Assembly (NCBI RefSeq): GCF_027158205.1
Contig: NZ_JAPVLU010000018.1
Location: 62,001-126,000, forward strand
DNA from: Streptomyces sp. H39-S7
GTDB taxonomy: Bacteria > Actinomycetota > Actinomycetes > Streptomycetales > Streptomycetaceae
Length of the DNA: 64,000 nt
Reading direction: 5' to 3'
The position numbers were made by a program, and so were the translations under genes. Positions 44,230 through 52,010 of the stretch are shown piece after piece. A model generated the notes under the pieces. That model was not told the origin of the DNA and did not search any database. It saw only the letters and a list, made by a program, of their open reading frames with translations. Each line of letters begins with the position of its first letter. Position 1 is the stretch's first letter.

Positions 44230-45240
44230 GTGAGTACGGATGCGAAGTTCACGCTGCCCGCCGGTGCCGCTACCGGTGTCGGGTCGATGCCCGGAGGTGA
44301 TGCGCGGGAGGCCGCGCGGACTGCTACCGGGGCGGTGGAGGCGCTGCCGTTCCTGCCGGAGCTGCCCGCGCGCGGGCCGGGGGCGGACATGATCGGGCGC
44401 ACGCTCGGGATACTGGTCGACCTGTACGCCCGGGTGGAGCCGAGCGGGTGGCGGTTCGGGGACCGGCCGGGGCGGGACAGCCGGCGGGCCGTGGCGTGGC
44501 TGGGGGAGGACCTGGACGCCCTGGAGGAGTTCACCCAGGGGTTCCGGGGCCCGCTCAAGGTGCAGGCCGTCGGGCCGTGGACGCTGTCCGCCTCGGTCGA
44601 GCGGCCCAACGGCGAGGCCGCGCTCGGGGACCCCGGCGCCGTCCGGGACCTGGCCGGATCGCTCGCCGAGGGGCTGCGGCTGCATCTGGCGGACCTGCGC
44701 CGCCGGGTGCCCGGCGCCGAGCTGGTGCTGCAGCTGGACGAGCCGTCACTGACCGCCGTGCTGCGCGGGCAGGTGCGGACGGCGAGCGGGTACCGGACGT
44801 ACCGGGCCCCCGACCGCCAGGTCGTCGAGGACCTGATCCGCGGCCTGGTCGAGGCCGCGGACGTGCCGGTGGTCGTGCACTCGTGCGCGCCGGACGTCCC
44901 GTTCCGGATGCTGCGGCGGGCCGGGGTCTCGGGCATCTCGTTCGATTTCTCGTTGTTGACGGAGAGTGACTGGGACGCGTTCGGTGAGGCGGTCGAGGGC
45001 GGCACCGCGCTGTTCGCCGGTGTCGTGCCCGGCACGGACACCGGATTGTCAGACCCTGCCGGTAGCGTGAGTGGTGTTCGGGCGCTGTGGCGCAGGCTGG
45101 GGCTGGATCCGGGGGCGTTGGGCACCTCCCTGGCCGTCACCCCCTCCTGCGGTCTGGCGGGGGCCTCGCCGGCCTATGCCCGTGCCGCTCTGGTGCACTG
45201 TGCCAAGGCGGCACGATCGCTCGTCGACAACCCTGAGTGA
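44230..45240 (+). CDS. MetE-like methionine synthase, single (core) domain
   Basis: A 336-residue cobalamin-independent methionine synthase-like protein, about half the size of full MetE. It keeps the C-terminal-domain features: GVGSMPG near the N-terminus, QLDEPS (about residue 175), the zinc ligands His-Cys in VVVHSCAPD, and the final Cys in PSCGLAGASPAYA. Core-MetE proteins of this size exist in archaea and actinobacteria and may use a methylated corrinoid protein rather than folate. GTG 44230 is chosen (GTGAGTACGGATGCG). It ends next to ligA, overlapping only the less likely ligA start at 45237. Confidence 0.86.
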   Translation: MSTDAKFTLPAGAATGVGSMPGGDAREAARTATGAVEALPFLPELPARGPGADMIGRTLGILVDLYARVEPSGWRFGDRPGRDSRRAVAWLGEDLDALEEFTQGFRGPLKVQAVGPWTLSASVERPNGEAALGDPGAVRDLAGSLAEGLRLHLADLRRRVPGAELVLQLDEPSLTAVLRGQVRTASGYRTYRAPDRQVVEDLIRGLVEAADVPVVVHSCAPDVPFRMLRRAGVSGISFDFSLLTESDWDAFGEAVEGGTALFAGVVPGTDTGLSDPAGSVSGVRALWRRLGLDPGALGTSLAVTPSCGLAGASPAYARAALVHCAKAARSLVDNPE

Positions 45241-45257
45241 GGAAGGACAGGACCGCC

Positions 45258-47420
45258 GTGGAGATTCCTGCCGAAGTGCGCGAACAGCACGCTCAGTTGG
45301 CCGAGCAGATCGAGGAGCACCGCTTCCGCTACTACGTCAATGACGCGCCGGTGGTCAGCGACTCCGAGTTCGACCAGCTGCTGCGGCGGCTGGAGGCGAT
45401 CGAGGAGGAGCACCCGGGCCTGCGCACGCCGGACTCGCCCACCCAGAAGGTGGCGGGGGCGTACCAGACGGACTTCACCTCGGTGGTGCACCGCGAGCGG
45501 CTGCTGTCGCTGGACAACGCGTTCGACGACGAGGAGCTGTCCGCCTGGGCGGACCGCGTCGCCGCCGAGCTGCAGGGCATCCCGTACCACTTCCTGTGCG
45601 AGCTGAAGGTGGACGGCCTCGCCGTCAACCTCACCTACGAGCACGGCAGGCTGACCCGCGCCGCGACCCGCGGCGACGGCCGCACCGGCGAGGACATCAC
45701 GCCGAACGTCCGCACCATCTCCGACATCCCGGACCGGCTCTCGGGGGACCGGATCCCGGAGCTCGTGGAGATCCGCGGCGAGGTGTACTTCCCCGGCGAG
45801 AAGTTCGAGGCGCTCAACGCGCGGCTGGTGGAGGCCGGCGACAAGCCGTTCGCCAACCCGCGCAACGCCGCCGCCGGCAGCCTGCGGCAGAAGGACCCCC
45901 GGGTCACGGCCTCCAGACCGCTGCACATGGTGGTGCACGGCATCGGCGCCCGTGAGGGCTTCGACATCGACTGCCAGTCGCACGCCTACGAGCTGCTGCA
46001 CGAATGGGGCCTGCCCACCGCGACGCACAACAAGGTCGTCGGCTCGCTCGACGAGGTACGGGAGTTCATCGCCTACTTCGGCGAGCACCGGCACGACGCG
46101 GTGGAGCACGAGATCGACGGCGTCGTCGTCAAGGTGGACGAGATCCCGCTGCAGGGCCGGCTCGGGTCGACGTCCCGGGCGCCGCGCTGGGCCATCGCCT
46201 GGAAGTACGCGCCCGAGGAGGTCAACACCAGGCTCCTGGACATCCGGGTGGGCGTGGGGCGCACGGGTCGGGTCACGCCGTACGCGGTCGTCGAGCCGGT
46301 CACCGTCGCCGGCTCCGAGGTCGAGTTCGCGACGCTGCACAACCAGGAGGTCGTCAAGGCCAAGGGTGTCTTCATCGGCGACACGGTGGTGCTGCGCAAG
46401 GCCGGCGACGTCATCCCGGAGATCCTCGGCCCGGTGGCCGATCTGCGGGACGGCAGCGAGCGCGCGTTCGTGATGCCGTCGGAGTGCCCGGACTGCGGTA
46501 CGGCGCTGCAGCCGATGAAGGAGGGGGACATCGATCTGCGGTGCCCCAACGCCCGTTACTGCCCGGCGCAGTTGCGCGAGCGGATCTTCTACCTCGTCGG
46601 CCGCAAGTGCCTGGACATCGAGAACTTCGGATACGTGGCGTCCGCGGCGCTCACGCAGCCGCTGGAGCCCGCGGAGCCACCGCTGGGCAACGAGGGCGAC
46701 CTGTTCGACCTGAAGATCGAGGAGCTGTTGCCGATCCGGTCGTACGTCCTGGACCAGAACACCGGTCTGCCCAAGCGGGACGCCAGGACCGGCGAGGAGA
46801 AGATCGTCACCTTCTTCGCCAACCAGGAGGGCGAGCCGAAGAAGAACGCGCTGGCCATGCTGGAGAACATCGCGGCGGCCAAGGAGCGGCCGCTGGCGCG
46901 GCTCCTCACCGGGCTGTCGATCCGGCACGTCGGCCCCGTCGCGGCCGAGGCGCTGGCCAGGGAGTTCCGGGACCTGGACCGGATCAAGGACGCCGAGGAG
47001 GCCGAACTGGCGGCGGTGGACGGGGTCGGGGGGACCATCGCCGCGTCGGTCAAGCAGTGGTTCGCCGAGGACTGGCACCTGGAGATCATCGAGAAGTGGC
47101 GCGCCGCCGGGGTGAAGTTCACCGAGGAGGGCTCGGACGAGGGCCCGCGGCCGCTCGAAGGCCTCACCGTCGTCGTGACCGGCACCCTCGCCGGCCATAC
47201 GAGGGACGGCGCGAAGGAGGCGCTGACCTCGCGCGGGGCGAAGGTCGCCGGGTCGGTCTCCAAGAAGACGTCCTTCGTGGTGGTGGGGGACAACCCCGGC
47301 TCGAAGTACGACAAGGCCGTCCAGCTCAAGGTGCCGGTCCTCGACGAGCCGGGCTTCGCGGTGCTGTTGACGGAGGGTCCGGAAGCCGCCAGGGAGGCCG
47401 CGGTCAACCCGGACGAATAA
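45258..47420 (+). CDS. ligA: NAD-dependent DNA ligase
   Basis: A 720-residue essential enzyme that seals nicks during replication and repair. Domains in order are Ia (HRFRYYVNDAPVVSDSEFD), adenylation with the lysine in ELKVDGLA (about residue 115), the OB fold (GRTGRVTPYAVVEPV), a Cys4 zinc finger (CPDCG...CPNARYCPAQ), the HhH region and a C-terminal BRCT domain (LTVVVTGTLAGHTRDGAKE). GTG 45258 is chosen because GGACAGGA precedes it. GTG 45237, which overlaps the upstream stop as GTGA, has no ribosome-binding site. The insertion VASAALTQPLEPAEPPLGNEGDLF, after the zinc finger, is an actinobacterial-type variant. Confidence 0.97.
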   Translation: MEIPAEVREQHAQLAEQIEEHRFRYYVNDAPVVSDSEFDQLLRRLEAIEEEHPGLRTPDSPTQKVAGAYQTDFTSVVHRERLLSLDNAFDDEELSAWADRVAAELQGIPYHFLCELKVDGLAVNLTYEHGRLTRAATRGDGRTGEDITPNVRTISDIPDRLSGDRIPELVEIRGEVYFPGEKFEALNARLVEAGDKPFANPRNAAAGSLRQKDPRVTASRPLHMVVHGIGAREGFDIDCQSHAYELLHEWGLPTATHNKVVGSLDEVREFIAYFGEHRHDAVEHEIDGVVVKVDEIPLQGRLGSTSRAPRWAIAWKYAPEEVNTRLLDIRVGVGRTGRVTPYAVVEPVTVAGSEVEFATLHNQEVVKAKGVFIGDTVVLRKAGDVIPEILGPVADLRDGSERAFVMPSECPDCGTALQPMKEGDIDLRCPNARYCPAQLRERIFYLVGRKCLDIENFGYVASAALTQPLEPAEPPLGNEGDLFDLKIEELLPIRSYVLDQNTGLPKRDARTGEEKIVTFFANQEGEPKKNALAMLENIAAAKERPLARLLTGLSIRHVGPVAAEALAREFRDLDRIKDAEEAELAAVDGVGGTIAASVKQWFAEDWHLEIIEKWRAAGVKFTEEGSDEGPRPLEGLTVVVTGTLAGHTRDGAKEALTSRGAKVAGSVSKKTSFVVVGDNPGSKYDKAVQLKVPVLDEPGFAVLLTEGPEAAREAAVNPDE

Positions 47421-47540
47421 CCGGACGCCCATCACCCGTTCGGCCTATATCCGTACGTTCCGGGTGCTCGGATCCCATTCGGGCAACCACCGTCGATCGG
47501 TGCCCGGCGCAGCCTTCCGCGGCCTACTGTTGAGAGACAC

Positions 47541-47565
47541 GCTGGAAGGGCATGAACCTTCCAGC
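47541..47565 (+). promoter_or_regulatory. Hairpin in the leader of the GGDEF-EAL gene
   Basis: A perfect 9-bp stem (GCTGGAAGG with CCTTCCAGC) and a 7-nt loop lie 75 bp before the rmdB-like start and 120 bp after ligA. A TACTGT at 47525-47530 could be a -10, which would place the hairpin at the 5' end of the mRNA. It may otherwise terminate ligA. Confidence 0.45.
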
Positions 47566-47640
47566 AACCTTTGCGGGTTTTCCGCCGCGGGCACGGTGCG
47601 GTGGACCCAGGTGTCGCACCAGGTTGCGAGAGGGACGGGA

Positions 47641-49779
47641 ATGGAACCGACGGAGGGCGCCGCACCGGCGCAGCGGCTGCGTTGGCCGGCCGCGCCGGTA
47701 CTGCCCCCGGCGGTCTTACGCATCGCGGTGGTGACCGTCGCGGGCCTCGCGCTGGTGGCCGGTGTGGTGGGAGCGATCCACGAAGGCCGGGCGCTCTTCC
47801 CCGGCGGCACGGTCGGCTGGGCGTTCGCCGTCCTCACCGGCATCATCGTCGGCCACCTCGTGGCGATGGGCCGCGACCGCTGGTGGGGCGGCACCGGCTC
47901 CGGCGCGGCCCTCACCCTGGCGATGCTGCTGCTCTACGGCTGGATGCCGTCGGTGCTGGTCAGCCTGGCCGTCGTGGTGCTGGTCGGTGCCGCGCGCCGG
48001 CACCGCTGGCGACAGGCACTGCTGCACGGCGCCGTGGACATCCTGGGCGTCGGCACGGGTTCGCTGACCCTCGCCTGTTTCGGTGTGCACCCCTCGGTGG
48101 CCACGCCCTGGCACCCCGAGGACTGGGGGCTGGCGGCCGGTCCGGCGATCGTCGTCACCGCTCTGGCCTATCTGACCGCCACGCGTGCGCTTCTGTGGTT
48201 CGCGGTCGCCCCGCGCGGCGGCGGTCTGCCGACGGTTGCCCGCACCGCGCTGATGCGCCAGGGCATGGTGGGCGTCGCCCTGCTGGGACTCTCCCCGCTG
48301 ATCCTCGTCGTCGGCTGCGACATGCCGGTCCTGCTGCCGCTGTTCGCCGTCCCGCTCATCGCCCTGGACTCGACGCTGTGGATCGCGCACGCCCGCGCCG
48401 AGGAGCAGTTGCGCGACCCGCTGACCGGCCTGCCCAACCGCCAGTGGCTGCTGGAACGGGCCTGGATCGCGCTGGACGACGCGGAGCGCAAGGGCGAACG
48501 CACCGCGCTGATCCTCATCGACCTCGACAAGTTCCGGTCGGTCAACGACACCCTCGGGCATCTCGCCGGCGACCGGCTGCTGCTCCAGGTCGCCGACCGG
48601 CTGCGGCTCGCGCTGCCCCGCGGCGCCGAGGCGGCCCGGCTGGGCGGCGACGAGTTCGCCGTCCTGCTGCCCTGCTGCGACTCCCCGACCCGCGCCCAGC
48701 GCATCGCCCGCGCCCTGGTGGCGGCCCTCGGCTCACCGCTGAGCCTCGACGGGCTGACCCTGGTGCTGGAGGCCAGCGCCGGCGTCGCCGTCTTCCCCGA
48801 CCACGCGGTGGACGCCGAAGGGCTGCTGCGCCGCGCGGACGTGGCGATGTACCAGGCCAAGCGCGACCGCAGCGGCGTCGAGGTCTACGAGGCGACCCGT
48901 GACGGCAACACCCCGGACCGGCTCGGCCTGTTGGGGGATCTGCGCCGGGCGCTGGACACGGGCGACGTCGAGCTGCACTACCAGCCGAAGGTCTGCTTCG
49001 ACGGGAAGATCGCCGGCCTGGAGGCGCTGGTGCGCTGGGAGCACCCGCAGCGCGGCCGGGTCAATCCCGAGGAGTTCATCGCCATGGCGGAGACCTCCGG
49101 ACTGATGCCCCAACTGACCGAGTACGTGCTGGAGACGGCGCTGGGCCAGGTCGCCCGCTGGCGGAAGATGGGCCTGGACGTGCCGGTCGCGGTGAACGTC
49201 TCGCCGCGCGACGTGCACAGCCCCGGCTTCGCGGGCGCGGTCGCCGCACGGCTGGCCCGGCACGGCGTACCGCCGGGCTCGCTGCAGCTGGAGATAACCG
49301 AGCACGTCCTGCTGGAGGACCCGCAGCGGGCCGCCGACACCATGGCCGGGCTCACCATGCACGGGGTGAAGATGTCGCTCGACGACTTCGGCACCGGCTA
49401 CTCCTCCCTGGTCCACCTGCGCAAGCTGCCGGTCAGCGAGTTGAAGATCGACCGCTCGTTCGTGGCCCGGCTGGTCCTCGACAACGAGGACGCCGAAATC
49501 GTCCGCTGCACCGTCGACCTCGCGCATTCGCTCGGGCTGCTCGTCGTCGCGGAGGGCGTGGAGGACGACGAGACCTGGGAGCGGCTGCGGGACCTCGGCT
49601 GCGACGCCGTACAGGGCTGGCTGGTCGCCGCGGCGATGCCGCCCGACGAGGCGACCGCCTGGCTGCGGGCCCGCGAGCACGGCTGGCGCCGCCCCAACGC
49701 GCTGGAGCGCGAGCCGGAACCGGAGCACGCACCGGTGGCGGACGCGGACCAGCCGTCCGCCGGGCAGGCCGTGACGTAG
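47641..49779 (+). CDS. rmdB: Membrane GGDEF-EAL cyclic-di-GMP protein with a TTA codon (RmdB-like)
   Basis: A 712-residue inner-membrane protein: about seven N-terminal helices (residues 20-250), a GGDEF domain (RLGGDEFAVLL, signature intact) and an EAL domain. The I-site RxxD before GGDEF is absent. The EAL catalytic set is complete (EALVRW, NVSPRD, ITEHVL, DDFGTGYSS, LKIDRSF, VVAEGVED), so phosphodiesterase activity is expected and cyclase activity is possible. I recall S. coelicolor RmdB (SCO5495) as a developmental c-di-GMP phosphodiesterase with this neighbourhood. Codon 26 (47716-47718) is TTA, so synthesis should depend on bldA. ATG 47641 follows GAGAGGG; the in-frame extension to 47464 has no better start. 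Confidence 0.92.
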   Translation: MEPTEGAAPAQRLRWPAAPVLPPAVLRIAVVTVAGLALVAGVVGAIHEGRALFPGGTVGWAFAVLTGIIVGHLVAMGRDRWWGGTGSGAALTLAMLLLYGWMPSVLVSLAVVVLVGAARRHRWRQALLHGAVDILGVGTGSLTLACFGVHPSVATPWHPEDWGLAAGPAIVVTALAYLTATRALLWFAVAPRGGGLPTVARTALMRQGMVGVALLGLSPLILVVGCDMPVLLPLFAVPLIALDSTLWIAHARAEEQLRDPLTGLPNRQWLLERAWIALDDAERKGERTALILIDLDKFRSVNDTLGHLAGDRLLLQVADRLRLALPRGAEAARLGGDEFAVLLPCCDSPTRAQRIARALVAALGSPLSLDGLTLVLEASAGVAVFPDHAVDAEGLLRRADVAMYQAKRDRSGVEVYEATRDGNTPDRLGLLGDLRRALDTGDVELHYQPKVCFDGKIAGLEALVRWEHPQRGRVNPEEFIAMAETSGLMPQLTEYVLETALGQVARWRKMGLDVPVAVNVSPRDVHSPGFAGAVAARLARHGVPPGSLQLEITEHVLLEDPQRAADTMAGLTMHGVKMSLDDFGTGYSSLVHLRKLPVSELKIDRSFVARLVLDNEDAEIVRCTVDLAHSLGLLVVAEGVEDDETWERLRDLGCDAVQGWLVAAAMPPDEATAWLRAREHGWRRPNALEREPEPEHAPVADADQPSAGQAVT

Positions 49780-49784
49780 TACGG

Positions 49785-49862
49785 GCCGACCCCGCCCGCC
49801 CACCGCTTGCGCCGACCGCGCCCGCCCACGGCCTGCGCCGACCGGGCTCGTCCACCGCCGCG
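49785..49862 (+). repeat. Three degenerate 26-bp tandem repeats between rmdB-like gene and gatC
   Basis: Units at 49785-49810, 49811-49836 and 49837-49862 each begin GCCGACC and share a CGCCCGCCCAC-like core. Units 1 and 2 differ at only a few positions; unit 3 is more diverged. Nothing coding is seen. Confidence 0.65.
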
Positions 49863-49967
49863 CCGGGCGTGTCGACCGCCCGCAGTGGTAACCGTTTCGT
49901 CGCCAGGGGGTCCGCCCCCATAGGATTGGCCGCGAAACCATCGAACTCACCCCCAGAGGATCGCTGC

Positions 49968-50264
49968 ATGCCTGGCATCACACGCGAGGAGGTCGCCCAC
50001 CTCGGCCGGCTGTCGCGTCTTGAGCTGAAGGACGAAGAGCTCGACCACTTCGCCGAGCAGCTCGACGTGATCATCGGCGCGGTCGCCCGCGTATCCGAGG
50101 TGGCCGGCGAGGACGTACCCCCGACCTCCCACGCGCTGCCGTTGACCAATGTCATGCGCCCGGACGAGGTCCGGCCGTCGCTGACCGCGGCCGAGGCGCT
50201 CTCCGGCGCCCCGGCGCAGGAGCAGCAGCGCTTCAAGGTGCCGCAGATCCTGGGGGAGGACTAA
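49968..50264 (+). CDS. gatC: Asp/Glu-tRNA(Asn/Gln) amidotransferase subunit C
   Basis: A 98-residue chaperone-like subunit that stabilises GatA-GatB, at the usual length. ITREEVAHLGRLSRLELKDEE is the conserved N-terminal helix pair, and the C-terminus FKVPQILGED wraps GatA. ATG 49968 has AGAGGA 7 nt upstream. It is the first gene of gatC-gatA-X-gatB, 5 bp before gatA. Confidence 0.97.
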   Translation: MPGITREEVAHLGRLSRLELKDEELDHFAEQLDVIIGAVARVSEVAGEDVPPTSHALPLTNVMRPDEVRPSLTAAEALSGAPAQEQQRFKVPQILGED

Positions 50265-50269
50265 CCACC

Positions 50270-51763
50270 ATGACTGACCTGACCAGGCTCACCGCGGCCG
50301 AGACCGCCGCCGCCGTCGCCTCCGGCGAGGCTTCCGCCGTCGATGTCGCCCAGGCCCACCTGGACCGCATCGGCGCCGTCGACGAGAAGGTGCACGCCTT
50401 CCTGCACGTCGACACCGAGGGCGCGCTCGACGCCGCCCGCGCCGTCGACGAGCGGCGCGCCAAGGGCGAGAAGCTCGGCCCGCTGGCCGGCGTCCCGCTC
50501 GCGCTGAAGGACATCTTCACCACGAAGGGGATCCCGACCACCGTCGGCTCCAAGATCCTCGAAGGCTGGATCCCCCCGTACGACGCGACGGTGACCAAGC
50601 GCCTCAAGGACGCCGGCATCGTCATCCTCGGCAAGACCAACATGGACGAATTCGCCATGGGGTCGTCGACCGAGAACAGCGCCTACGGCCCGACCGGCAA
50701 CCCGTGGGACCTCACCCGGATCCCCGGCGGCTCCGGCGGCGGCTCGTCCGCGGCGCTCGCCAGCTACCAGGCGCCGCTCGCGATCGGCACCGACACCGGT
50801 GGCTCGATCCGCCAGCCCGCGGCCGTCACCGGCACGGTCGGCGTCAAGCCGACCTACGGCGGCGTCTCCCGCTACGGCATGGTCGCCTTCTCGTCCTCCC
50901 TCGACCAGGGCGGGCCCTGCGCCCGTACGGTCCTGGACGCGGCGCTGCTGCACGAGGCGATCGCCGGCTACGACCCGCTGGACTCGACGTCCATCGACGC
51001 GCCGGTCCCGTCCGTCGTCGAGGCGGCCCGCAACGGCAACGTCCAGGGCATGCGGATCGGCGTCGTCAAGGAGTTCGGCGGCGAGGGCTACCAGGCCGGC
51101 GTCATGCAGCGCTTCAACGAGTCCGTGGAGCTGCTGCGCGAGCTGGGCGCCGAGATCGTGGAGATCTCCTGCCCCTCGTTCAAGCTGGCGCTGCCCGCGT
51201 ACTACCTGATCGCGCCGTCCGAGGCCTCGTCCAACCTGGCCCGCTTCGACGCCATGCGCTACGGCCTGCGGGTCGGCGACGACGGCACCAAGTCCGCCGA
51301 GGAGGTCACCGCGCTCACCCGCGAGGCCGGCTTCGGCGACGAGGTCAAGCGCCGCATCATCCTCGGCACGTACGCGCTCAGCTCCGGCTACTACGACGCG
51401 TACTACGGCTCGGCGCAGAAGGTCCGCACGCTGATCACGCGCGACTTCGAGGCCGCCTTCGGCACCGTGGACGTGCTGGTCTCGCCGACCACCCCGACCA
51501 CCGCGTTCCCCATCGGTGAGCGCGTGGACGACCCCATGGCGATGTACCTCGCCGACCTGTGCACCATCCCGTCCAACCTGGCCGGCAACGCTGCGATGTC
51601 CGTCCCGTGCGGCCTGGCCCCCGAGGACGGGCTCCCGGTCGGGCTGCAGATCATCGCCCCGGCCATGGCCGATGACCGGCTCTACCGGGTCGGTGCCGCG
51701 GTCGAGGCCGCGCTCACCGGACGATGGGGCCACCCGCTGCTTGAGGAGGCACCCGCGCTGTGA
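50270..51763 (+). CDS. gatA: Asp/Glu-tRNA(Asn/Gln) amidotransferase subunit A
   Basis: A 497-residue glutaminase subunit of the amidase-signature family. The triad is Lys80 (ALKDIF), the cis-Ser in PGGSGGGSS, and the nucleophile Ser in GTDTGGSIRQPA. Ammonia made here is channelled to GatB. It allows Gln-tRNA(Gln) and possibly Asn-tRNA(Asn) to be made from misacylated tRNA. The stop overlaps the small gene at 51760 by 4 bp. Confidence 0.98.
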   Translation: MTDLTRLTAAETAAAVASGEASAVDVAQAHLDRIGAVDEKVHAFLHVDTEGALDAARAVDERRAKGEKLGPLAGVPLALKDIFTTKGIPTTVGSKILEGWIPPYDATVTKRLKDAGIVILGKTNMDEFAMGSSTENSAYGPTGNPWDLTRIPGGSGGGSSAALASYQAPLAIGTDTGGSIRQPAAVTGTVGVKPTYGGVSRYGMVAFSSSLDQGGPCARTVLDAALLHEAIAGYDPLDSTSIDAPVPSVVEAARNGNVQGMRIGVVKEFGGEGYQAGVMQRFNESVELLRELGAEIVEISCPSFKLALPAYYLIAPSEASSNLARFDAMRYGLRVGDDGTKSAEEVTALTREAGFGDEVKRRIILGTYALSSGYYDAYYGSAQKVRTLITRDFEAAFGTVDVLVSPTTPTTAFPIGERVDDPMAMYLADLCTIPSNLAGNAAMSVPCGLAPEDGLPVGLQIIAPAMADDRLYRVGAAVEAALTGRWGHPLLEEAPAL

Positions 51764-51999
51764 GCACGTTGAAGAAGGCCAAGGGCTTCAAGAAGAGCAA
51801 GCTCGGCATGTACATCTCGATCGGCACCACGATCTTCGGCGCCGTGAGCACCATCAAGCAGGCGCGCAACGCCAGGGGCGACAACGACCGGCTGATGCTG
51901 GCCGACGCCGTGATCAGCGCCGCCGCCATCGCCACCGGCCTGGCACTGCTCGTCCGCGAGCTGCGCAGCCTCGCCGACGACGACGTCCTGGCGGACTGA
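51760..51999 (+). CDS. Small membrane protein encoded between gatA and gatB
   Basis: A 79-residue protein of unknown function. It starts with a Lys-rich amphipathic segment (LKKAKGFKKSKLG), followed by a helix MYISIGTTIFGAVSTI (about residues 17-32), a charged loop with NARGDNDR, and a second hydrophobic helix (AVISAAAIATGLALLV, about 49-64). The predicted form is a hairpin of two membrane helices. GTG 51760 is coupled to gatA through GTGA, and gatB starts 11 bp later, so it is translated with the amidotransferase. I recall a gene in the same place in other streptomycetes. It might anchor the complex to the membrane, which is speculation. Confidence 0.82.
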   Translation: MSTLKKAKGFKKSKLGMYISIGTTIFGAVSTIKQARNARGDNDRLMLADAVISAAAIATGLALLVRELRSLADDDVLAD

Positions 52000-52010
52000 G
52001 AGGTATAGGA

